Shown here in pieces: positions 1 to 5,517 of a DNA stretch of 6,126 bases. Under the pieces are notes generated by a model. The model did no database searches and was not told the origin of the DNA. It saw only the letters and a program-made list of their open reading frames with translations. The stretch is taken from positions 1 to 6,126 of the forward strand of contig WALN01000005.1 in NCBI GenBank assembly GCA_015522865.1, read 5' to 3'. Both the position numbers and the translations under genes were made by a program. Source of the stretch: Microcaldota archaeon (GTDB lineage Archaea; Micrarchaeota; Micrarchaeia; Norongarragalinales; WALN01). Position 1 is the stretch's first letter, and each line of letters opens with the position of its first letter.

Positions 1-1274
1 CCCATCTCTCTTGAGACAATTGCCGCGTGGCAGAGTATTCCTCCCTCGTCTGTAACAAATGCAGCTGCTTTTTCCATTGCTGGGACAAATTTAGGTTCTG
101 TCATTGGAGAAACTAATATGTCTCCCTTGTTCATTTTTTTGATGTCCTCAACGCTCTTTATTATTTTTACGATGCCTCTCGCTTTTCCGGGGTTCGCCAC
201 CTGCCCTTCAATTATTTCCCTTTTTTCTACTACTTCGCTCAGGAAATATTTCTCGAGTTTTCCGCAATCTTTTCTTTCAAAAAAGTAGTATTTTCCTTCC
301 AACAAAATAGACGAGAATACTTCTCTTTCTTTAATGTCTATTTTGTGAAAATTGTCCTCCAAAACCTCATCAACAGTGTAATATTTCGCATCTTTTGTTT
401 TCTCTCTTTCCAAAAATTTCAGGAATTTGCTGTAAGCATATTTTAACATGTCTCCTCTGTATGTTCTCAGCCATACCCACTCAGATGCTCTTTCTATTTT
501 TTCTTTCCCCGCTTCGTCAAACTTGTCGAGTATTTGTTTCTTTTCTCCTTCTGCCTTCGCTCTATTGCTTTCCATTTTTTTTATTTCCTCTTCTGGGTTA
601 TCAATTTGCTTTATTCTCTCAACAATTTCTTCTTTTGTCCATTCTCTTCCACCTCCCCATCCATAGCCGAGCCACGAGTATTTTTTCAGGTAGTTTTCAA
701 TTATCTTATCAACATGCTCTTCCATACCGTTTTTGAATTTATTTGCAATATCCAGCAGCTCTTTTCTTTCATCTAGTGAGGGGGAGCCTTTTTCTGGCTT
801 TAGCAGTATTGATAATTTGTCCAAACTTACGCCCTTTCTTTTCATCTCTTCCACTACTTCCTTCTCAAGTTTCTTTTCAATTGAAAGCGGAAATATTAAG
901 AAGCAGTCCAGTAGTGCAAACAACTTAACAAATTTTTCTGCAATCTCTTTCGAGTAATGCGTCTCTTCAAGTTTTCCACAAAATTTTTTCAGCCTTTCTG
1001 AAAATTCAAGAGCTTTTTTGAACGCAAATTCAGAAAGTTCCTCGTCAGCCAGCGATGCTATTCTTTCGAGTTCTTCCTTGGTTGTAAAAACTTCTTTGTC
1101 TATATATACTATAGTTTTTGCGTATATCTCCCTTCCCTTTAATTCGTCCAAGTTTGCGTACATCAGCGAACCATAAAGAAGGGATTGCATAAGCGGATTT
1201 TCTCTTCTTTCCACCAATTTAATAATTTCCTTATTTTTGAAATAGTTAATTATTCTTTCAACTTCTTCGTCCAT
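1..1274 (-). CDS. PEP-utilizing enzyme swivel (phosphohistidine) domain protein, 3' end outside window
   Basis: The minus strand is open from an ATG at 1274 to the window edge, giving 424 residues with no stop. The C-terminal visible part, from about residue 354, reads as the mobile swivel domain of PEP synthase, pyruvate phosphate dikinase and rifampin phosphotransferase. It has a Q-V-A-N-P-G-K-A-R-G entry and then TDEGGILCHAAIVSREMG, in which His416 (codon 29..27) is the expected phosphate-carrying histidine. Residues 1-350 are charged and mostly helical, with an aromatic patch (YSWLGYGWGGGREWT near residue 206) and no Walker or ATP-grasp motif that I can see. The ATG follows the endoQ stop directly (TGAATG), and a GGAGAG at 1287-1292 inside endoQ is a plausible ribosome binding site, so the two genes are probably cotranscribed. 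By homology the domain carries phosphate between two active sites, but the substrate is unknown. A PEP-binding barrel or other domain could follow beyond the window. Confidence 0.85.
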   Translation of the reverse strand, partial: MDEEVERIINYFKNKEIIKLVERRENPLMQSLLYGSLMYANLDELKGREIYAKTIVYIDKEVFTTKEELERIASLADEELSEFAFKKALEFSERLKKFCGKLEETHYSKEIAEKFVKLFALLDCFLIFPLSIEKKLEKEVVEEMKRKGVSLDKLSILLKPEKGSPSLDERKELLDIANKFKNGMEEHVDKIIENYLKKYSWLGYGWGGGREWTKEEIVERIKQIDNPEEEIKKMESNRAKAEGEKKQILDKFDEAGKEKIERASEWVWLRTYRGDMLKYAYSKFLKFLEREKTKDAKYYTVDEVLEDNFHKIDIKEREVFSSILLEGKYYFFERKDCGKLEKYFLSEVVEKREIIEGQVANPGKARGIVKIIKSVEDIKKMNKGDILVSPMTEPKFVPAMEKAAAFVTDEGGILCHAAIVSREM

Positions 1275-2537
1275 TCAAACAAACTCTCCAAGTGATTTTT
1301 GTTTCTTTTCTTTTAAATCAATTTCTATTTTTCCATACTCTCCATCAAATCCCGGTTCAATTTTCACTTTTTCATTTCTCACATTTGCAATTGCCCGGGC
1401 AACTGCTTTGCCTGCAATTTTCTCTATCTCCTCTTTACTCGCATCAAGCATTATTCTAAATTCGCTTCCAAATTTTTTAATTAACTTCTCGTAAATCAAA
1501 TTAACTGTTTTTGTGAACACTCCAACTCCTTCAACATCCGCAATTACTTCCGAGAGGGGTATTAAGTGAGAGAAGGGAACTGCATTTTCAGGTATAAAAT
1601 TTTTAGGACGGTCGGCCAAGTCTTCAACTCTATGTAGCACACCAAGTGTCAAAGGTTTTCCGCATATAGGGCAGATGTTGTTTAGTTTCTTTGCTTCCTC
1701 AGGAGAGCACGAGAAGTGGCAGTTTCTGTGCCCATCGTAGTGGTATTTTCCTTCCTGCGGGAAGAATTCAATTGTCCGCAGAAATCTTTTTTTGTCCTTT
1801 TTCTTTACCGCATCAAATATCTCCTCAAACGAGAGTTTTTCCTTCTCAATCTCAAAGACATTCGCCTCTCTTCCAATTTTATTTGTGTGCGCAGAATGGG
1901 AGTCTGAATTGCTCACTAAAGCGAACCTATCCAGAGCGCTTACCCTCCAGTTCATAGCAGGGTCTGATGAAAGGCCTGTTTCTAATGCGAAAATTTTTCT
2001 TGCCTGGTCCTCAAATGCCCCCTCAATTGAGTCATATCCACTCTTGCTTCCAAAGAGCCCAAACCATGGAGTCCAGACATGCGCGGGCACTAAAACAATT
2101 TTACTTGAAATTTCAAATAGCATTTCAGCGAGTTCTGCAGGCGAGCACTTGCCAATAATAGGCCTTCCATCTGCGCTTAAATTACTTCTCCTTCCCAACA
2201 CATTGTTAATTTGTTCTGCAATTTCGAAATCTGGCGCGTGAACAACATGATGTGTTTTTTTCACTCCATTTTTTGTTGAAACAATTGTGCTGACCTCGAC
2301 TGTCAGCATAAATAAAACTTCCTCCCCCCTCCCCTTCAGCTTGTATATGCCTTTGTATTGTGACCGCTCTAAGTTTTCTTTTAAATGCTTGAACCAGAGA
2401 GGATGCGTAAAATCTCCCGTCCCAATTAAATTAATTCCTTTTTCTTTTGCCCCTTCATAAATTTCTGGAAGTTCCATTCTTGGGCTGACCGCTCTTGAAT
2501 ATTTTGAGTGGATGTGAAAATCCGCAAAAATGCGCAT
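1275..2537 (-). CDS. endoQ: Endonuclease Q (PHP-domain DNA repair nuclease)
   Basis: This 420-residue protein matches endonuclease Q, which in Thermococcales nicks DNA 5' of uracil, hypoxanthine, xanthine and abasic sites. The N-terminal PHP metal-binding domain is intact: DFHIHS (His8, His10), GTGDFTH (Asp42, His45), Glu81, HHVVH (residues 96-100), PAHVWTPWFG (His153) and SNSDSHS (Asp212, His214). A zinc finger follows with Cys273, Cys277, Cys289 and Cys292 in HRNCHFSC and CPICG, then LHRVEDLADRP, which I recognise as typical of this family. The length is close to the roughly 420 residues of the Pyrococcus and Thermococcus enzymes. The last eight residues, QKSLGEFV, resemble a PCNA-interacting (PIP) box. 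The start at 2537 is supported by a TTTAAA box centred about 25 nt upstream and by the lack of a Shine-Dalgarno, which suggests a leaderless transcript. It is the likely first gene of a two-gene unit with the swivel-domain protein. Confidence 0.95.
   Translation of the reverse strand: MRIFADFHIHSKYSRAVSPRMELPEIYEGAKEKGINLIGTGDFTHPLWFKHLKENLERSQYKGIYKLKGRGEEVLFMLTVEVSTIVSTKNGVKKTHHVVHAPDFEIAEQINNVLGRRSNLSADGRPIIGKCSPAELAEMLFEISSKIVLVPAHVWTPWFGLFGSKSGYDSIEGAFEDQARKIFALETGLSSDPAMNWRVSALDRFALVSNSDSHSAHTNKIGREANVFEIEKEKLSFEEIFDAVKKKDKKRFLRTIEFFPQEGKYHYDGHRNCHFSCSPEEAKKLNNICPICGKPLTLGVLHRVEDLADRPKNFIPENAVPFSHLIPLSEVIADVEGVGVFTKTVNLIYEKLIKKFGSEFRIMLDASKEEIEKIAGKAVARAIANVRNEKVKIEPGFDGEYGKIEIDLKEKKQKSLGEFV
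1278..1301 (-). other. PIP-box-like C-terminal tail of EndoQ
   Basis: Codons 413-420 encode Q-K-S-L-G-E-F-V, close to the PCNA-interacting consensus Q-x-x-(hydrophobic)-x-x-aromatic-aromatic. Val replaces the second aromatic residue. It sits at the extreme C-terminus behind a lysine-rich linker (KEKKQ), the usual position for such motifs in archaeal repair enzymes. PCNA binding by EndoQ is reported from Thermococcales. That this tail does the same is inference. Confidence 0.5.
1287..1292 (-). promoter_or_regulatory. Shine-Dalgarno for the swivel-domain gene
   Basis: GGAGAG on the minus strand lies in the last codons of endoQ, about 12 nt upstream of the ATG at 1274. It supports translation of the swivel-domain gene from a shared mRNA and supports the chosen start. 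Confidence 0.5.
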
Positions 2538-2557
2538 AATTTCATTTGCATTTTTCT

Positions 2558-2566
2558 GTTTAAATG
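2558..2566 (-). promoter_or_regulatory. TATA box of endoQ (leaderless)
   Basis: CATTTAAAC on the minus strand is centred about 24.5 nt before the endoQ ATG, the standard archaeal TATA-to-start-site distance. Transcription should begin at or next to the start codon. The 71-bp gap 2538-2608 holds nothing else recognisable. I see no strong T-tract to stop transcripts from the small gene upstream, so endoQ may also receive read-through. Confidence 0.6.
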
Positions 2567-2608
2567 TTTAATATTATTAAGCAGAGAAACACGAGCGGTA
2601 AAAGAAAG

Positions 2609-2887
2609 TTATATTTCTCTTTTAAAGTACTCCTCTATTATTGAAATGATTTCTTTGCGCTTCTTTATATTAAGAGATACCTCTATTCCATATGCTGTTT
2701 TTTTAGCTAGTATTAGGCCACTTTTAATTAACTCTTTAGACACTTTTTCAGCTACCCCTCTTAAATGACCGGGAAAACTTTTCTTTAAGTTATCAAATGA
2801 TGTATGACTATGCTGCCACTTATTTTTTCTTGCCAATTTGTGCAATATTGCGGATCTAATTTTTGCTATTTCCTTCTCTTCAGTCAT
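2609..2887 (-). CDS. Small predicted winged-helix DNA-binding protein, function unknown
   Basis: This is a 92-residue basic protein without a signal peptide or membrane segment. The pattern suggests a compact winged helix: an N-terminal helix (IRSAILHKLARKN), a serine/phenylalanine-rich turn (HSHTSFDNLKKSFP), a second and third helix around residues 42-55 (GVAEKVSKELIKSG), a beta hairpin (LILAKKTAYGIEVSLN) and a C-terminal helix. It resembles small archaeal proteins I recall as conserved but uncharacterised, and I cannot assign a function. It precedes endoQ in the same orientation with a 71-bp gap and is transcribed away from another winged-helix gene across 2888-3054. The start at 2887 has a modest Shine-Dalgarno (GTGAG, 5 nt upstream). 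A T/A-rich box near 2907-2917 could alternatively drive a leaderless transcript. Confidence 0.75.
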   Translation of the reverse strand: MTEEKEIAKIRSAILHKLARKNKWQHSHTSFDNLKKSFPGHLRGVAEKVSKELIKSGLILAKKTAYGIEVSLNIKKRKEIISIIEEYFKREI

Positions 2888-3054
2888 TATATCTCACTTT
2901 TTCCTTTTTTAATAGTATCACTACAATATATGAGTATTATCTGTATATTATAGATTGAACCTATAAATTTATAAATATATCTGTTCATAATATATACTGT
3001 TATAAGTTGAGGTTTGTAAAATAATAGCGAATTGAACGAGCTGAGTGGTTGGTT
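2888..3054. promoter_or_regulatory. AT-rich divergent control region between two winged-helix genes
   Basis: This 167-bp stretch separates two divergently transcribed small predicted DNA-binding genes. It contains a perfect 12-bp palindrome TATAAATTTATA at 2962-2973, which could act as a TATA box in either direction. Further TATA-like sequences lie at 2989-2997 and 3000-3008. The heptamer TATCTGT occurs twice in the same orientation (2938-2944 and 2978-2984), exactly 40 bp apart and each followed by an AT-rich run, flanking the palindrome. This layout would suit autoregulation by one or both flanking proteins, but that is inference. No RNA gene or coding sequence is evident. Confidence 0.55.
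2938..2984 (+). repeat. Direct repeat TATCTGT, 40 bp apart, flanking a TATA palindrome
   Basis: TATCTGT at 2938-2944 is repeated at 2978-2984, with TATAAATTTATA (2962-2973) between them. The 40-bp period is about four helical turns, so both copies would face the same side of the DNA. Short matches in such AT-rich DNA can arise by chance. I treat it as a candidate operator pair only. Confidence 0.3.
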
Positions 3055-3399
3055 ATGGTTAGAATTGAGGAGGAGTCGGTGTTGATTAAATTTTTTGGCA
3101 ACTATCCGCTAATTAGAGTGCTTGATTTTCTTATTGAGAACAGATACACAGACTATCCAAAAACAGAAATTGCAAGAGGAGCGAATGTAAGCTGGGCGAC
3201 ATTGTACCATTTATGGAAAAAATTAGAGGAGTTGGGCATTGTGCAGCAAACAAGAGCTTTTGGAAATACCAAACTTTACAAACTCAATGAAAAGAACGAA
3301 TATGTGAAAAAAATAATGAAAATAGAATTGGAGCTAATTAAGCATTATGCAGAAACTGCTGCAAAGAAAGAACTCAATGTTGTCGCAGCCAAATCTTAA
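3055..3399 (+). CDS. Winged-helix transcriptional regulator (archaeal)
   Basis: From the ATG at 3055 this encodes 114 residues. The order is VLIKFFGNYPLIRVLDFLIENR (residues 9-30), then a helix-turn-helix at about 36-58 (KTEIARGANVSWATLYHLWKKLEELG, with the recognition helix around residues 46-56) and a wing at 62-77 (IV..TRAFGNTKLYKLN). A C-terminal helix (65 positions from the wing to the end, charged, ELELIKHYAE) may mediate dimerisation. It matches a common archaeal type of small predicted regulator that starts with an FFG-x-x-P motif. No ligand or target is known. A TTG at 3049 in frame would add two residues. A GGAGG inside the coding sequence (3069-3074) precedes in-frame GTG 3079 and TTG 3082, but a start there would cut the conserved first strand, so I prefer 3055. 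Its stop lies 2 bp from the stop of the convergent zinc-ribbon gene. Confidence 0.85.
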   Translation: MVRIEEESVLIKFFGNYPLIRVLDFLIENRYTDYPKTEIARGANVSWATLYHLWKKLEELGIVQQTRAFGNTKLYKLNEKNEYVKKIMKIELELIKHYAETAAKKELNVVAAKS

Positions 3400-3410
3400 T
3401 TTTATTTTTT
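3399..3410 (+). terminator. T-tract after the winged-helix gene
   Basis: A run of ten Ts with a single A interruption (3400-3410) directly follows the stop of the plus-strand regulator, as expected for intrinsic archaeal termination on a U-tract. It overlaps the last codons of the convergent gene, because those encode lysines as AAA on the other strand, so part of the run is explained by coding. Confidence 0.4.
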
Positions 3411-3743
3411 CATCCAATAAATTACAAACAAAATGACTTCTAAAATTATAAACAAATTCCAGTCATTTTTCAGCAGAGTCATTGTTATTAAAATAAGCGC
3501 TGCAGTCCCGCCCAGAAGGAAGGTAAGGGGCTCCATGCCAAAAATAGTTTTTGTCGCTCCTACAGCTCCCGACGGAGCAGCCCCTCCTTTGTATTTAATC
3601 GGCTTGCCTTCGCTGATTGGTGTTGTTTCGCCTGTATTGGGGTCCACATGCACTGAGAAACCGCAATAGGGGCAGTAAACTACATCTCTTGAGGAGTCAA
3701 CTTCTAAATGAGGATAACCGCAATTCGGGCACGCTACATCCAT
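3402..3743 (-). CDS. Membrane-anchored zinc-ribbon protein, function unknown
   Basis: This 113-residue protein has three parts. Residues 5-28 form a zinc ribbon with Cys5, Cys8, Cys24 and Cys27 (CPNCG and CPYCG), similar in spacing to TFIIB-type ribbons. Residues 29-70 are a polar, glycine-rich linker (NTGETTPISEG, GGAAPSGAVG). Residues 73-91 and 96-111 are two hydrophobic segments separated by KNDW, read as a membrane hairpin, with a short WMKK tail. With no signal peptide and lysines after the second helix, the ribbon and the tail are probably both cytoplasmic. I do not recognise a named family. A TTTAAA box at 3771-3776 lies about 30 nt before the ATG, so the transcript would have only a very short leader. 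The gene is divergent from the radical SAM gene and convergent with the winged-helix gene. Confidence 0.85.
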   Translation of the reverse strand: MDVACPNCGYPHLEVDSSRDVVYCPYCGFSVHVDPNTGETTPISEGKPIKYKGGAAPSGAVGATKTIFGMEPLTFLLGGTAALILITMTLLKNDWNLFIILEVILFVIYWMKK

Positions 3744-3815
3744 TTAATCAAAACTATAAGAATTTAGCTTTTTAAAAGTATTAGCTTTTTTATTTAAAGA
3801 AAGAGTTATTCCAAT
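3744..3815. promoter_or_regulatory. Divergent promoter region with a tandem TTAGCTTTTT repeat
   Basis: This 72-bp gap carries promoters in both directions. On the minus strand TTTAAA (3771-3776) serves the zinc-ribbon gene. On the plus strand TTTTATTTAA (3788-3797), about 24 nt before the ATG at 3816, serves the radical SAM gene, which has no Shine-Dalgarno. TTAGCTTTTT occurs twice in the same direction (3764-3773 and 3781-3790), 17 bp apart, overlapping both TATA elements. It may be a regulator site or a duplicated promoter piece. Confidence 0.5.
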
Positions 3816-4841
3816 ATGCACGAAGCGCTCTTGTATAAAAAGCAGGGAAAGAACATTAGATGCGAACTCTGCAACAACTATTGTATTATCCCAGAAGGGC
3901 AGTACGGGATCTGCAAGGTGAGAAAAAATATTGATGGAAAACTGTACACGCTTACATATGGAAAGAGCACTGGTTTTGCATTGGACCCAATTGAGAAAAA
4001 GCCATTTTTCCATTTCTTTCCGTCAACCTTTGCCCTCTCCTTTGGAACTCCTGGATGCAACTTCCACTGCTGGAACTGCCAGAATTTTGAGCTCTCCCAA
4101 GCTCCGAGAGAAGCTTCGGTCCCAGAAGCCGCTTTTGATTTTCCTTCAACCCCTCCTGAAAAAATTGTTGAGCTTGCATTGGAAAATAATGCAGAGGGCG
4201 TTGCATACACCTACAACGAGCCGACAATATTTTTTGAATACGCAAGGGACACCGCACTGCTTGCAAAGAAGAAAAATTTGTACAACGTTTTTGTATCCAA
4301 CGGCTATTTTTCCAGAGAAATGTTTGAAATTGTAAAAAAAGAGAAGCTGTTTGATGCAATAAATATTGATTTGAAATATACTGATGATGAGAAATACTTG
4401 AAGTACGACGGAGGGAGAGTGAAGCCGGTTGTGGACAATATTAAAAGAATTTTTAAGGCAGGCATTGAAGTTGAGGTTATTAATTTGGTCATACCAAAAT
4501 TAAACGACGACGATGAGAGTTTGAAAGAAGTTGCAGAAACAGTTGCCTCAATAAGCACAGATATACCCCTGCATTTTTCGCGCTTTTTCCCGATGTACAA
4601 AATGAGCGATTACCCACCAACGGCTGTTGAGCGGCTGCAAAAAGCGTATAAAATTGCAAAGAAAGTCGGCATGAAGTATGTTTATGTTGGAAATGTTTTG
4701 CTTAAAAATTCTGAGAACACTTACTGCCCAAAGTGCGGAGCTTTATTAATTGAGCGCTCCGGCTTTGCAGTTGTTAAAAATAATTTGGAGCACGGGCACT
4801 GCCCCAAATGTGGAGAGAAAATTTATGGGCTTTTTGTTTAG
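3816..4841 (+). CDS. amrS: Radical SAM enzyme of the AmmeMemoRadiSam system (AmrS-like)
   Basis: This is a 341-residue protein of the COG1180 (pyruvate-formate-lyase-activating-like) group. The N-terminal region has Cys16, Cys19, Cys23 and Cys33 (RCELCNNYC then YGICKVR), the extra metal-binding segment typical of this subfamily. The usual CPHxC is CNNYC here, so the expected histidine is Asn21. The radical SAM cluster motif CX3CX2C is Cys81, Cys85 and Cys88 (GCNFHCWNCQN). YTYNEPTIF near residue 130 and NIDLKY near residue 184 are also typical. A C-terminal zinc ribbon has Cys304, Cys307, Cys329 and Cys332. The enzyme should bind a 4Fe-4S cluster and cleave S-adenosylmethionine in the cytoplasm. 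Its substrate is not known to me. The family is named for its link with AMMECR1 and Memo proteins, neither of which is in this window. The start at 3816 fits a leaderless transcript. oapA follows after 48 bp with its own TATA box. Confidence 0.9.
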   Translation: MHEALLYKKQGKNIRCELCNNYCIIPEGQYGICKVRKNIDGKLYTLTYGKSTGFALDPIEKKPFFHFFPSTFALSFGTPGCNFHCWNCQNFELSQAPREASVPEAAFDFPSTPPEKIVELALENNAEGVAYTYNEPTIFFEYARDTALLAKKKNLYNVFVSNGYFSREMFEIVKKEKLFDAINIDLKYTDDEKYLKYDGGRVKPVVDNIKRIFKAGIEVEVINLVIPKLNDDDESLKEVAETVASISTDIPLHFSRFFPMYKMSDYPPTAVERLQKAYKIAKKVGMKYVYVGNVLLKNSENTYCPKCGALLIERSGFAVVKNNLEHGHCPKCGEKIYGLFV

Positions 4842-4852
4842 CAATAATTATG

Positions 4853-4863
4853 TTTTTAAATAT
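4853..4863 (+). promoter_or_regulatory. TATA box of the oapA-oapB unit
   Basis: TTTTTAAATAT lies between the radical SAM stop and oapA, with TTTAAA centred about 32 nt before the ATG at 4890. Initiation would be expected a few bases before the start codon. GGATGTGAT at 4878-4886 is a weak Shine-Dalgarno resemblance that could help if the mRNA reads through from the radical SAM gene. Confidence 0.5.
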
Positions 4864-4889
4864 CTGCGAATTTATTAGGATGTGATGCA

Positions 4890-5513
4890 ATGCCTCTGAG
4901 GAGAATATTTAGTTGGTTGAAAAGTTTTTTCAGAAAGAGAAGAGCTATCTCTCTCGGTTTTTATGGCGCTCCAAATGTTGGTAAAACAACTTTGGCGAAC
5001 AAAATATGCAAGGACTGGACAGGCAAAGAGATGGGAAAAGTTTCAGTGGTCCCCCATGAGACAAGAGCTGTTCAGAAAAAGGAGCACGTTTCTGTTAAAC
5101 TCGATGGCAGAGAATTGGATATGAATTTGCTGGACATGCCGGGCATTGCCACAAAAGTTGATTATAGAGATTTTATAAAATATGGTTTAAATAAAAAAGA
5201 GTCGCTCAAAAGAGCAAAGGAAGCAACAAAAGGCATTATTGAAGCAATCAAATGGCTTGAGGATGTTGATGTTGCCCTTGTTGTTATGGACTCCACGCAG
5301 GACCCCTTCACACAGGTGAATTTAACTATACTTGCAAATTTGGAGGCGAGGAAAATACCTGTAATAATTGTTGCAAATAAAATTGATTTGAAATCATCCA
5401 GGGCAGACAGAATTAAGGACGCGTTCCCGCAGCATAGAGTAGTTGAGATATCCGCCCTTAGGGGAGACCATATTAAAAAATTGTACAAAGTTATTGGGGA
5501 AGTTGCAAGGTGA
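4890..5513 (+). CDS. oapA: Era-like small GTPase OapA/ArvA
   Basis: This 207-residue GTPase has all G motifs: G1 GAPNVGKT (26-33), a probable G2 at HETR (56-59), G3 DMPG (82-85), G4 NKID (163-166) and G5 SAL (188-190). It lacks the KH domain of bacterial Era, so it is not a ribosome-assembly Era proper. Its neighbours oapB and oapC identify it as the archaeal OapA family, called origin-associated in Haloferax and later ArvA, a GTPase needed there for extracellular vesicle production. The first 18 residues (FSWLKSFFRKRR) are basic and amphipathic and could bind membrane. The insert after G3 (residues 91-122) is lysine-rich and helical, as I would expect of a partner-binding region. The stop codon overlaps the oapB ribosome binding site. 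The function here is inferred from family and context. Confidence 0.93.
   Translation: MPLRRIFSWLKSFFRKRRAISLGFYGAPNVGKTTLANKICKDWTGKEMGKVSVVPHETRAVQKKEHVSVKLDGRELDMNLLDMPGIATKVDYRDFIKYGLNKKESLKRAKEATKGIIEAIKWLEDVDVALVVMDSTQDPFTQVNLTILANLEARKIPVIIVANKIDLKSSRADRIKDAFPQHRVVEISALRGDHIKKLYKVIGEVAR
5509..5513 (+). promoter_or_regulatory. Shine-Dalgarno of oapB overlapping the oapA stop
   Basis: GGTGA spans the last oapA codon and its TGA stop, 4 nt before the ATG at 5518. It fixes the oapB start there rather than at the in-frame ATG at 5443 inside oapA, and it implies translational coupling of the two genes. Confidence 0.75.
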
Positions 5514-5517
5514 GAAT

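Noticed and set aside
395..957. Several plus-strand open frames opposite the swivel-domain gene
   Set aside because: They are low-complexity Phe/Ser/Leu-rich readings, the typical antisense of a lysine- and glutamate-rich gene, and the minus frame gives a coherent protein with a known motif.
1691..2241. Plus-strand open frames opposite endoQ
   Set aside because: Antisense shadows of a well-recognised gene, with no motif or ribosome binding site of their own.
2888..3054. Replication origin next to the oap genes
   Set aside because: The region is AT-rich, but I see no origin recognition box pattern or G-rich inverted repeats, no orc1/cdc6 gene is present, and the oap genes are about 1.8 kb away.
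3069..3084. Internal GTG or TTG start of the winged-helix gene after GGAGG
   Set aside because: The GGAGG is explained by three consecutive glutamate codons, and starting there would shorten the protein relative to the FFG-containing N-terminus I expect for the family.
3744..4359. Minus-strand open frames opposite amrS
   Set aside because: They oppose a complete radical SAM enzyme with all cluster cysteines and show no domain.
4890..5513. Bacterial-type Era ribosome-assembly GTPase
   Set aside because: There is no C-terminal KH domain, and the neighbours oapB and oapC place it in the archaeal OapA family.
5443..5517. Longer oapB start inside oapA
   Set aside because: The extension has no ribosome binding site and overlaps the GTPase C-terminus, whereas the ATG at 5518 has GGTGA 4 nt upstream.
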